A program made the translations under genes and the position numbers. Of a stretch of DNA of 64,000 nucleotides, positions 53,307 through 61,040 are shown in pieces. Under the pieces are notes generated by a model, which ran no database searches, was not told the DNA's origin, and was given only the letters and a program-made list of their open reading frames with translations. The stretch covers positions 620,001-684,000 of the forward strand of contig NZ_JALMDK010000001.1 of the NCBI RefSeq assembly GCF_023094165.1, written 5' to 3'. Every line of letters starts with the position of its first letter. Position 1 is the stretch's first letter. This stretch comes from Crossiella sp. S99.2 (GTDB taxonomy: Bacteria > Actinomycetota > Actinomycetes > Mycobacteriales > Pseudonocardiaceae).

Positions 53307-54619
53307 GTGTTCCCTCCCAGCGGCAACGAGGCGGCGAAGGCGTCCAGCTGCTGGCCCCGCAGCGGGGTGAGGGTGATGCCGATGTGGTTGCTGACCTGCT
53401 GCAACCGCGCGTCGGCCGTCTCCAGTTCGGCGGGGTTGCGGGCACTGACCCGCACCAGCCCGCGCAGGCCGACCTGACCGCTCTCCCCGCTCGGCGCGAT
53501 CGCCACGGACACCGTGGAGGACAGCGCGCGGATGCCGGTGAGCACGTTCAGGCTCTGCGCCACACCCTTGTTGGACCAGCTGGTGATCGCGTAGCTGGCG
53601 TGCCCGATACCGGCCGCGGTGACCCCGGTCCAGCCCTCGACCAGGCTGACCGGCTTGCCGGTGCCGGTGGCACTGCTCAGCTCGGCCGCGGAGGTCGCCG
53701 AGCGCAGCAGCTCGTCGGCGTCCAGTGGCCGGATCGGCACGCCCCGCGACTCCAGCGCGTTGCGCACCCGGGAGACCGCGCCGATCAGCGCCCGGTGCGC
53801 GCCGACCACGCCGCCACCGCGTTCCCGCACCGCGGCGGGGCAGCGCTTGGGGTCCAGCCGGACCGCGATCCAGGTGGTGCGCCGGGCGGCCGCGGGCAGC
53901 GGGCCCAGCACCTCCAGGTAGGAGGCCAGCGCGGGCGAGGACGGCGGCAGCGCCGCGCTGCCCGGGTAGCAGTGCGTGATGACCTGGATCGAGTCCAGCA
54001 CCACGCCCCGGTCCTCCAGGCAGGGCGCGAGCGCGCTCAGCGGCAGCGGCGGGGTGGCGCCCACGTGCGAGACCATCTGCGGCGCCGGGTCGACCAGCAG
54101 CAGCGCGGTCCAGGTGCCCTCGTGCCAGGCCAGCCCGATCGGCCGGTCCTCGTGGTCCTTGCTGTGCGCGACCACCAGGTCCGGGAAGGCCAGCCGCAGC
54201 AGCCCGACCCGGACGTCCTCGGTGCCGGTGACCTTGGCGTCGGTGTCGGCGGCCGAGACGGCCCGCTCCGGCGGCACCGGGTGCGCGACCCTGGTGTGCG
54301 AGCGGAACCGGAAACTGGTGGTGAGTCTGATCCACTGGGTGAGCCAGCGCCCGCGCCAGCGGGTCAGCGCGAGGATGAGCGCCAGCCCGGCCACGCCCGC
54401 GCCCACCGGCAGCAGACTGGTGTTGACGGCCAGCACGACCAGCCCGAGCGCGACGCCGACCTCGAGCACGATGAGGTTGGCCACCGGCAGCGCCCCGAGG
54501 GTGGCGCCGACCTCGCGCCGCCGGGCCCGCATCACGGTGCGCACGGCGCCGGCCATGGCCGCCGGGTTCGGCGGCGCGGGCGGACGCTGCTGGGCTGACT
54601 GAGGTGTGGTCACGGACAT
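53303..54619 (-). CDS. eccE: Type VII secretion protein EccE
   Basis: A 438-residue ESX membrane component with two N-terminal helices (about 42-65 and 69-85) and a long cytoplasmic or periplasmic domain, the usual EccE layout. EccE sits at the outer edge of the ESX complex and helps stabilise it. The ATG at 54619 is chosen over upstream frame because it is the first with a purine-rich site (AGAGGG) and a plausible N-terminus. It is divergent from eccB with 193 bp between them. EccE is absent from M. tuberculosis ESX-4, so its presence here is informative. Confidence 0.85.
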   Translation of the reverse strand: MSVTTPQSAQQRPPAPPNPAAMAGAVRTVMRARRREVGATLGALPVANLIVLEVGVALGLVVLAVNTSLLPVGAGVAGLALILALTRWRGRWLTQWIRLTTSFRFRSHTRVAHPVPPERAVSAADTDAKVTGTEDVRVGLLRLAFPDLVVAHSKDHEDRPIGLAWHEGTWTALLLVDPAPQMVSHVGATPPLPLSALAPCLEDRGVVLDSIQVITHCYPGSAALPPSSPALASYLEVLGPLPAAARRTTWIAVRLDPKRCPAAVRERGGGVVGAHRALIGAVSRVRNALESRGVPIRPLDADELLRSATSAAELSSATGTGKPVSLVEGWTGVTAAGIGHASYAITSWSNKGVAQSLNVLTGIRALSSTVSVAIAPSGESGQVGLRGLVRVSARNPAELETADARLQQVSNHIGITLTPLRGQQLDAFAASLPLGGNT

Positions 54620-54812
54620 CCGCCCTCTGTAGTTCCCCTCGTGGGCACGAAAACGCTCCCCTGATGGACCTGGCATGTGGCAGCCGGTGGACGATATACG
54701 TGCGCCGGGCTCCGCCGAAGGAGTGTCGGGTTCCCCCAACAGCACCCACGCGACCCGCCGAACCGGCTATCGTGCCGAACCGTACCGCGACCGGGAGAGC
54801 AGCAGGCCGAGA

Positions 54813-56375
54813 ATGCCCTCAACACCTACCACCAAGTCCCAGGTTCACGCGTACCAGTTCGTGATTCGCAGGATGGAATCCGCGCTGGTCCGCAAGGACG
54901 CGGTGATGTTGCACGAACCCACCCGAACCCAGACACGCGCGACCGTGGTCGGGGCGATCCTCGCCGTGGTCTGCATGCTGGGTTTCTACGTATTCAGTCT
55001 CCTCAGCCCCAAGGGCACGTTGCCGAACGAGGACGGCATCGTGATCAGCAAGCAGTCGGGCGCCGTGTATGTGGTGATGAACAGCCCGACGAGGATGCTG
55101 GTCGCGACGCCGAACCTGGCCTCGGCCAAGCTCTTGCTGGTGGCCAAGGGCGGCAGCGCCGGAGCGGGCGCCGCGCCCAGCACGGTGGATGAGTCCGCGC
55201 TGACCGGAATCTCCAGGGGCGCTTTCACCGGCATCCCCGGCGCGCCCGAGTTGCTGCCCACCGGCGAGCAGATTGTTTCACCCGATTGGGGAGTCTGCGA
55301 TCAGCTGACCGTGGACCAGAGCGCGGTGCGCGGGGACGAGAAGCCCGCGGTGGACACCACCGTCTTCGGCGGCGTGACCAACCTGGGCCGCAAGCTCAAG
55401 GAGAGCGAGGGGCTGCTGCTGAAGGCCCCCAACGGGAACACCTACCTGGTCTTCGCCAGCGATCCGGAGAAGGGCCTGCCCGGCGCGGGCGCGGTGCGCG
55501 CCAGGATCGACCTGACCAACAAGGTGATCACCAGCGCGCTGCGGATCAGCAACCCGACGCCGCGACTGGCCTCCACCGCGCTGATCAACTCGATCCCCGA
55601 GGTGAACGAGCTGAAGGCGCTGGAGGTCCCGGACAAGGGCAGCAGCATCAGCGCGTACACCATGACCGGTGGCCGCAAGGTCGGCGATGTGGTGCGCACC
55701 CAGCGCGCGGATTCCAGCTACGCCTACTACCTGCTGCTCAAGGACGGCGTGCAGCAGATCCAGCAGGCCGTGGCCGACCTCATGCAGACCGCCTCCAGCG
55801 CCAGCGGCGGCTGGCCGTCGGTGTCGCTGGCCGATGTGAACAACGCGCCGAACACCCAGAACCCGGTCGAGATGAAGGACTTCCCGAAGATCGTCCCGAC
55901 TGTCGTGCCGATCTCCGAGCAGACCACCACCTGCCTGAACTGGGGCGTGCAGAACAACAAGCCGGTCACCTGGGTCGGCCTGGCCAACGCCACGCCCACC
56001 TCGGATCCCAACCTGAGGCCGGTCGAACTGGCCCAGGCCGATGGCAGCGGGGACAAGGTCGACAAGTTCTTCATGCCGCCGGGCAAGGCCGCGGTGGTGC
56101 GCAGCGCGACCTCGGAGAACAACTTCAACTCCGGCCCGATCTTCCTGGTCTCCGACCGCGGCGTGCGCTTCGGCATCCCGGACAAGAAGACCGCGGAGGG
56201 CCTGGGCCTTGGCGCCAACTACGCGCCGGCGCCCGAGGTCATCCTGCGCACGCTGCCGACCGGGCCCATCCTGGACCCGAAGGAAGCCGCCCGGATGTTC
56301 GACGCGGTGGAGCTGGACGAGACCGGCGGCAAGCGCCGGGTGATTCCCACGCCCAATCCGGCCTCGGGCGGCTGA
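54813..56375 (+). CDS. eccB: Type VII secretion protein EccB
   Basis: A 520-residue ESX core protein: short cytoplasmic N-terminus (TTKSQVHAYQFVIRRMESALVRKDA), one membrane helix at about 44-65, then a large periplasmic domain. Cys162 and Cys374 probably form the conserved disulfide. EccB connects the inner-membrane complex to the periplasm and is a reported ATPase in mycobacteria. ATG at 54813 is the family start (MPSTPTTKSQVHAYQF). Confidence 0.95.
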   Translation: MPSTPTTKSQVHAYQFVIRRMESALVRKDAVMLHEPTRTQTRATVVGAILAVVCMLGFYVFSLLSPKGTLPNEDGIVISKQSGAVYVVMNSPTRMLVATPNLASAKLLLVAKGGSAGAGAAPSTVDESALTGISRGAFTGIPGAPELLPTGEQIVSPDWGVCDQLTVDQSAVRGDEKPAVDTTVFGGVTNLGRKLKESEGLLLKAPNGNTYLVFASDPEKGLPGAGAVRARIDLTNKVITSALRISNPTPRLASTALINSIPEVNELKALEVPDKGSSISAYTMTGGRKVGDVVRTQRADSSYAYYLLLKDGVQQIQQAVADLMQTASSASGGWPSVSLADVNNAPNTQNPVEMKDFPKIVPTVVPISEQTTTCLNWGVQNNKPVTWVGLANATPTSDPNLRPVELAQADGSGDKVDKFFMPPGKAAVVRSATSENNFNSGPIFLVSDRGVRFGIPDKKTAEGLGLGANYAPAPEVILRTLPTGPILDPKEAARMFDAVELDETGGKRRVIPTPNPASGG

Positions 56376-56457
56376 GCCGCTTTCGCCCGGACGGGAACCG
56401 GGCACGCGGGCGCGCCGTCCGAACCGGTGCGGACGAGCACCGGGAATGGGGGCTGGA

Positions 56458-56778
56458 ATGGCAGGCAAGGTCAGGGTCGACACCGACTGGCTGAACGGGT
56501 ACGCCAAGCAGGTCGCGGCGGCCGGTGACGAACTGGGCCGGGCCGCAGGCTCGCTCAACACCAGCCCGCTCGGCCCGGCCGCCTTCGGCGAGCTGGGCCG
56601 GGAGGTGGGCAGCGCGGAGTCCTACGCCAGGGCCGCGGAGTTGTTGCGCGGTCAGCTCAACCGGGCAGGCGAGGTGCTGCGCTCGGCCGGGGTCGAGCTG
56701 GGCGAGGTGGTCACGCACTACAAGGGCGGCGAGTTCGACAGCACCGCCGGCCTGCGCCGCACCGAGGGCGGGCGGTGA
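56458..56778 (+). CDS. EspC/WXG100-like small ESX protein
   Basis: A 106-residue helical protein (start MAGKVRVDTDWLNGYAKQV) resembling the T7SS EspC-type substrate family: two long helices with a Gly/Pro turn (NTSPLGPAAFG). It lies directly upstream of the larger WXG100-like gene, whose GTG overlaps its stop. The pair is likely exported together or forms a heterodimer. No ATPase or protease motif is present. Confidence 0.75.
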   Translation: MAGKVRVDTDWLNGYAKQVAAAGDELGRAAGSLNTSPLGPAAFGELGREVGSAESYARAAELLRGQLNRAGEVLRSAGVELGEVVTHYKGGEFDSTAGLRRTEGGR

Positions 56779-57881
56779 CCGTGGACTTCAACTCGTTGCG
56801 CGCGCACCCCGAACCGCTCACCGTCTCCGCGCCCACCAGCGGGCCGGACGGCCGGGCGGTCGCCCGTGGCCTGGACGACCACCTGAACTACCTGTCCAGC
56901 ACCGCCCGCCAGCTCGGCGTGCCCGACCCGGTCGAGGAATATTTCGGCCCGGTGGTCGGTCAGTGGAACGACATGCACGCCGAGGCCGTCCGCTGGCGCA
57001 CCGCGGCCCGCGGCCTGGAGGACGTCTCGGCTCGGGTGACCGGGCCGCTGGGCGGGCTGGACTCGGTGTGGGACGGCGCGGACTCCGACGCCTTCCTGGA
57101 CCACATGCGCAAGGTTGGCCTGGCCGGCGCCGGCGTCTCCGACGCGATGGTCGCGCTGGCCGACGCGCTGGACGCCACCGCGGACGGCCTGCGCCAGATC
57201 GTGCGCGACCTGGTCGAGGTGCTCGCCGACAGCGCGGAGAACATCTCGGGCGCGATGATCGTGCCGGTGCAGGGCGAGGCCAGGGCCAAGAAGTACCTGG
57301 ACGACCAGCAGCGCCCGACCAAGGAACTCTTCGAGGCGGCCCGCCAGGTGCTCTCCGCCCTGGTCGGCCTGTGCGACGGCTTCGAGCAGGCGGACGCCTT
57401 CGCCACGCTCAAGCTCAGCCACACCATGCCGACCGCCAACTGGTCCTTCGAGGCCCCGAAACCGCCTACCGGCACCGAGGACGGCACCAAGGCTGCCAAG
57501 GGCGGCGGCGGGGCCGGCGGTGGAGGCGGCGGCTTCGGCGGCGGTGGTGGTGGCCTGGGCGGCGGAGGTTCGGTCGGCGGTGGCGCCGGCGCCGCGCCCG
57601 CCGCGCCGCTGGCTCCCGGTGGCGCCGCGGCGGCGGTGCAGGGCCCGGCGGCCAGTCCGATGGCCGCGGCGGCCGCGGCCGGTCCGATCGGTCCTGGCGC
57701 GGGCGCGCCTGCCGCCGGTGGCATGGGCGGGATGATGCCGATGGGCGGCATGATGGGCGGCGGTGGCGGCGGTCAGGGCGGCGACCAGGAGCACAAGTCC
57801 AAGACCAGGGTCACGGCCAGCTCCAGCGAGCTGTTCGGCAAGCCGAAGAAGGCCGCGCCGCCGGTCATCGGCGAGGACTGA
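56775..57881 (+). CDS. WXG100-superfamily ESX substrate with Gly-rich tail
   Basis: A 368-residue protein. Residues 1-230 are helical with a WDG turn (SVWDGADSDAFLDHM) typical of WXG100/PPE-like exported proteins. Residues 235-340 are Gly/Ala/Pro/Met-rich low complexity. The C-terminus ends PPVIGED, an acidic tail seen on many long ESX substrates. The GTG at 56775 overlaps the upstream stop (GTGA). Likely a secreted substrate or adaptor of this ESX system; the role is not known. Confidence 0.8.
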   Translation: MTVDFNSLRAHPEPLTVSAPTSGPDGRAVARGLDDHLNYLSSTARQLGVPDPVEEYFGPVVGQWNDMHAEAVRWRTAARGLEDVSARVTGPLGGLDSVWDGADSDAFLDHMRKVGLAGAGVSDAMVALADALDATADGLRQIVRDLVEVLADSAENISGAMIVPVQGEARAKKYLDDQQRPTKELFEAARQVLSALVGLCDGFEQADAFATLKLSHTMPTANWSFEAPKPPTGTEDGTKAAKGGGGAGGGGGGFGGGGGGLGGGGSVGGGAGAAPAAPLAPGGAAAAVQGPAASPMAAAAAAGPIGPGAGAPAAGGMGGMMPMGGMMGGGGGGQGGDQEHKSKTRVTASSSELFGKPKKAAPPVIGED

Positions 57882-57882
57882 G

Positions 57883-57922
57883 TCCACACACCACAGTCCA
57901 CACACCACAGTCCACACACGAC
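57883..57922. repeat. Three tandem 14-bp repeats before the terminator
   Basis: TCCACACACCACAG occurs at 57883 and 57897, and a shortened copy TCCACACACGAC at 57911. The array lies between the stop of the WXG100-like gene and a strong hairpin. Confidence 0.8.
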
Positions 57923-57961
57923 GGTGGCCGTCCCCCGCGAACCTGGGGGACGGCCACCGTC
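57920..57961. terminator. Bidirectional terminator between convergent ESX genes
   Basis: A perfect 17-bp stem, 57920-57936 with 57945-57961, around an 8-nt loop, followed by AT-rich bases. It separates the plus-strand WXG100-like gene from mycP on the minus strand. Confidence 0.9.
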
Positions 57962-57978
57962 ATTTGTCGTTTCCGGGG

Positions 57979-59421
57979 CTAGTGCAGAGGCCGCAGCGCG
58001 GACTCCTCCTCGGCCCTCTTGTCCCGCTGCACCGTGCGCACGATGAACAGCGTCAGCAACAGCAACCCGAGCCCGCCGCCCGCGCCCGCGAGCGCGACCA
58101 CGATGGGCGTCCAGTTCTTCTCCACCGGCGGGCTCAGCGGCATGGTGTCCCGCACCGGCGGCATGGGCGTCACGCCCGCCTCCTCCGGCAGCACCGCGGT
58201 CAGCGCCGCGATCGGGTCGACCATGCCGTAGCCGAGGTAGAAGTCCCGGCCGCCCTTGCCCGCCGGGTGCTGCGCGGTCTGCTGCAACCGAGACATCACC
58301 TGGTAGGCGCTGAGGTCCGGGTACCGCTCCCGGACCAGCGCGGCCACGCCTGCCACGTACGGCGCGGCGAAGCTGGTGCCCTGGATCTCGGTGGGCTTGC
58401 CGCTGTTGTCCAGCATCCGGTTGGCCAGCTTGGTCGCGCCCCTGCCAGGGTCCAGCGAGGTGATCTTGGTGCCCGGCCCGGCGATGTCCACCCACGGGCC
58501 GCCGATGGAGAAGGTGGCCCGCTCACCCTCGAAGGTGACCGCGCCGACGGTGAGCACGTCGTCGTCGAAGAAGGCGGGGCTGGCCACCACGTTCGCCCGG
58601 CCCGGCGAGTTGTTCTGCTTGCAGCTGCTGGACTCGTCGCCCTCGGAGGTGTTCCCGGCCGCGACCACGATGACCTTGTTCTTGGTCTTCACCGCGTACC
58701 GCACGGTGCCGCGCAGCGTGGCCTGGTCGGCCAGTGAACCGACCGGGCCGCAGATGGTCTCGGAGATGTTGATCACCGTGACCTCGGGGTCGTCGGCCGC
58801 CCGGCGGATGGCCTGGGCCAGCGTGTCCAGCCGGCCCGCGGAGCGTTCCTGCCCGGTCCTGGTGTCCTTGGCCTTCCAGAACGGGTCGGTCTGCCGGAAG
58901 GCCAGGATCTTCGCGTCCGGCGCGACGCCCTTGAAGCCCTCGGTGCTGTCGTCGTTGTCCGCGGCGATGATCCCGGCCACCAGGGTGCCGTGACCGTTGC
59001 AGTCCTCGGTGCCGTTCTTGCCGTCCTGGACGTAGTCGCCGCCGCCCTCAAGCCGCCCCTTGAGCCGCGGATGCGGGTTGACGCCGGTGTCGATGACCGC
59101 GACCTTCTGCTTCTTGCCGGTGGCGAAGCGCCAGGCCTTCTCGAACTGCAGCACCATCTGGCCCCACGGCCGGGGTTCCACGGTCAGCCCGTTGTTGCCG
59201 GGCACGATGCAGTTCTGCTTCTGCTCGTACGGCATGTCCTTCACCGCGGGCGCGAGTCCGGCGGGCGCGCCCGGAGGCGGGGGCTTCGGGAACACGTCAT
59301 CCGGCTGGGACGCGGCCGAGGTCGTCGGCTGCTGGGCCTGCGCCACCGAGAACGGGCTGAGCGCGAGCAAGGTGGCCGTGACGCCGGTCAGCGCCGCGGC
59401 ACAACGCATCCGCCGCGCCAT
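57979..59421 (-). CDS. mycP: Mycosin, type VII secretion-associated serine protease
   Basis: A 480-residue subtilisin-like protease of the ESX complex. A signal peptide (about 1-30) is followed by the triad Asp111 (VIDTG), His144 (NGHGT) and Ser350 (GTSFAAPYVAG), with Asn257 in AAGN. A C-terminal membrane helix at about 438-461 anchors it. Paired cysteines at 71, 141, 224 and 267 fit mycosin disulfides. Mycosins are needed for ESX secretion. The ATG at 59421 overlaps the eccD stop (TGATG). Confidence 0.93.
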   Translation of the reverse strand: MARRMRCAAALTGVTATLLALSPFSVAQAQQPTTSAASQPDDVFPKPPPPGAPAGLAPAVKDMPYEQKQNCIVPGNNGLTVEPRPWGQMVLQFEKAWRFATGKKQKVAVIDTGVNPHPRLKGRLEGGGDYVQDGKNGTEDCNGHGTLVAGIIAADNDDSTEGFKGVAPDAKILAFRQTDPFWKAKDTRTGQERSAGRLDTLAQAIRRAADDPEVTVINISETICGPVGSLADQATLRGTVRYAVKTKNKVIVVAAGNTSEGDESSSCKQNNSPGRANVVASPAFFDDDVLTVGAVTFEGERATFSIGGPWVDIAGPGTKITSLDPGRGATKLANRMLDNSGKPTEIQGTSFAAPYVAGVAALVRERYPDLSAYQVMSRLQQTAQHPAGKGGRDFYLGYGMVDPIAALTAVLPEEAGVTPMPPVRDTMPLSPPVEKNWTPIVVALAGAGGGLGLLLLTLFIVRTVQRDKRAEEESALRPLH

Positions 59422-60872
59422 CACATGTGCCGGATCGCGGAGTACAGCTCCATGACGGCCAGCGCCAGCGGCAGCACCGCGGCGATGAAGATCGCCTCGG
59501 CGACGTCGACCGAGCGGCGCATCGGCGGCGAGAATCGCTGCGTCGGGAACACCACGCCGAGCACCAGGCTCAGCGCGGCGAGCACGACCAGGGTGCCGAA
59601 CACCCACAGCAGCTGGCCGAACGGGCTGGCGGTGAGCATCCAGCCGACCAGCAGACCGCCCGCGGACAGGATGCCGGTGGACAGCAGCGCCACCGCCTGG
59701 CTGCCATTGGCGTAGGTGCGGGCGCGCAGCAGCAGCACCGCGGTGACCACCGCGCCGAAGATCGGGCCCCAGAACTTCGGCATCGTGCTGGCCAGCGTCG
59801 CGCCACCGGCGGCGATCAGGCCGCAGCCGATGATCATGCCGGTCATGTACTCGTGGGCAAGGCCCGCGCGCCGCTCGATCACCTCGTAATCCGGGAACCC
59901 CTGGTCCTCCTTGAGGTCCTCGGCGTTGCTCGGCACGTGCGGCAGCGGGATCTTGGCCATCTTGATGGTCATCTGCGGCAGCGTGGACAGCACCACCAGC
60001 GCGGCCGCCGCCGCGCCCGCGCCGAAGCCGTGCGGCGGGTAGTCCACGAACATGGCCACGGTGGAGGTCAGCAGGCCGATCACGCCGACGGTGACCGCGG
60101 CGATGAACACCGACACGCCCGCGCCGATCACCATCAGCGCCGCGCCGCCGACCACCGCGACCAGCGCGAAGGCCAGCAGCAGGTTGGCCGCGCCGGGCAC
60201 CCCCGGCACCGCGTAGAGCCCGGCCACGAAGGCCATCGGCAGTCCGCCGGTGGCGGCGATGATGATGCCGGTGGTGGGCGCGGCGTAGGAGCGCACGACC
60301 ACCGCGCCGACGATCACCGACACCACCGCGGCCACGCCCGCGGTGATCGCGGCGGCCAGCGAGAAGGCGCCGCCGGCCAGCCACACGGTGGCCGCGGCGG
60401 CGATGAAGGCCAGGCCACCGGCCCAGTGTCCGAGGCGGCGCGCGGTGTCGGCGTCCCAGGCCCGGAAGCTGTCCGGGTCGGCGTCGGCGATGGCGTCGAC
60501 CACGTCGTCGTAGAGCGCCTTGGGCGGGTTCTCCACCCGCCGGCGCAGCTGCAGGATGTCGCCGTCGACCACGGCCAGCGAGGCCAGTGTGCGGCCCGGC
60601 TCCAGCGGATCCTGGCCGATCTTGGCCAGGCACCAGCCACCGTGGCGCACGCCACCGTCCGGGCTGTTCTCCTGGGCCATCTCCAGCAGCATCGGCAGCA
60701 GGTCGGCCACCGCGACATCCGCGGGAAGCGCGACGTCGATGCGCGTTCGCGGTGCCACCACGGTCACTCGGCTGAACACCGTCGTCCCGGTCGCCACCAG
60801 GCGCCCCCTTGCTCGTGTACTTGGGTCGGTCTCGGCTCGTGCCGCGTCATTCGTACCCGGTTCGGGGCGCAT
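59421..60872 (-). CDS. eccD: Type VII secretion protein EccD
   Basis: A 483-residue membrane protein. Residues about 30-115 are a ubiquitin-like YukD domain (VTVVAPRTRIDVALPADVAVADLLP). The rest has about eleven membrane helices that form the channel rim with EccC. The start ATG at 60872 is supported by the family N-terminus and lies 168 bp from the divergent eccC. mycP follows with overlap. Typical length for EccD. Confidence 0.93.
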   Translation of the reverse strand: MRPEPGTNDAARAETDPSTRARGRLVATGTTVFSRVTVVAPRTRIDVALPADVAVADLLPMLLEMAQENSPDGGVRHGGWCLAKIGQDPLEPGRTLASLAVVDGDILQLRRRVENPPKALYDDVVDAIADADPDSFRAWDADTARRLGHWAGGLAFIAAAATVWLAGGAFSLAAAITAGVAAVVSVIVGAVVVRSYAAPTTGIIIAATGGLPMAFVAGLYAVPGVPGAANLLLAFALVAVVGGAALMVIGAGVSVFIAAVTVGVIGLLTSTVAMFVDYPPHGFGAGAAAAALVVLSTLPQMTIKMAKIPLPHVPSNAEDLKEDQGFPDYEVIERRAGLAHEYMTGMIIGCGLIAAGGATLASTMPKFWGPIFGAVVTAVLLLRARTYANGSQAVALLSTGILSAGGLLVGWMLTASPFGQLLWVFGTLVVLAALSLVLGVVFPTQRFSPPMRRSVDVAEAIFIAAVLPLALAVMELYSAIRHM

Positions 60873-61040
60873 TGCCCGAACTGGCCCTAGCGGTCGGTGA
60901 GCGCCCCTAGTATGGCCGCACCGATGTTCCCGGCACCCCGGGTTCGGGCGGAATGGGGTAGGAAAGTCTCCCTGGGCCCCCGTCTGGGTGGCGGGTGCAC
61001 CGGTTTGGCCGATGACGAGCGACTAAGAGGTATCCGTTCG

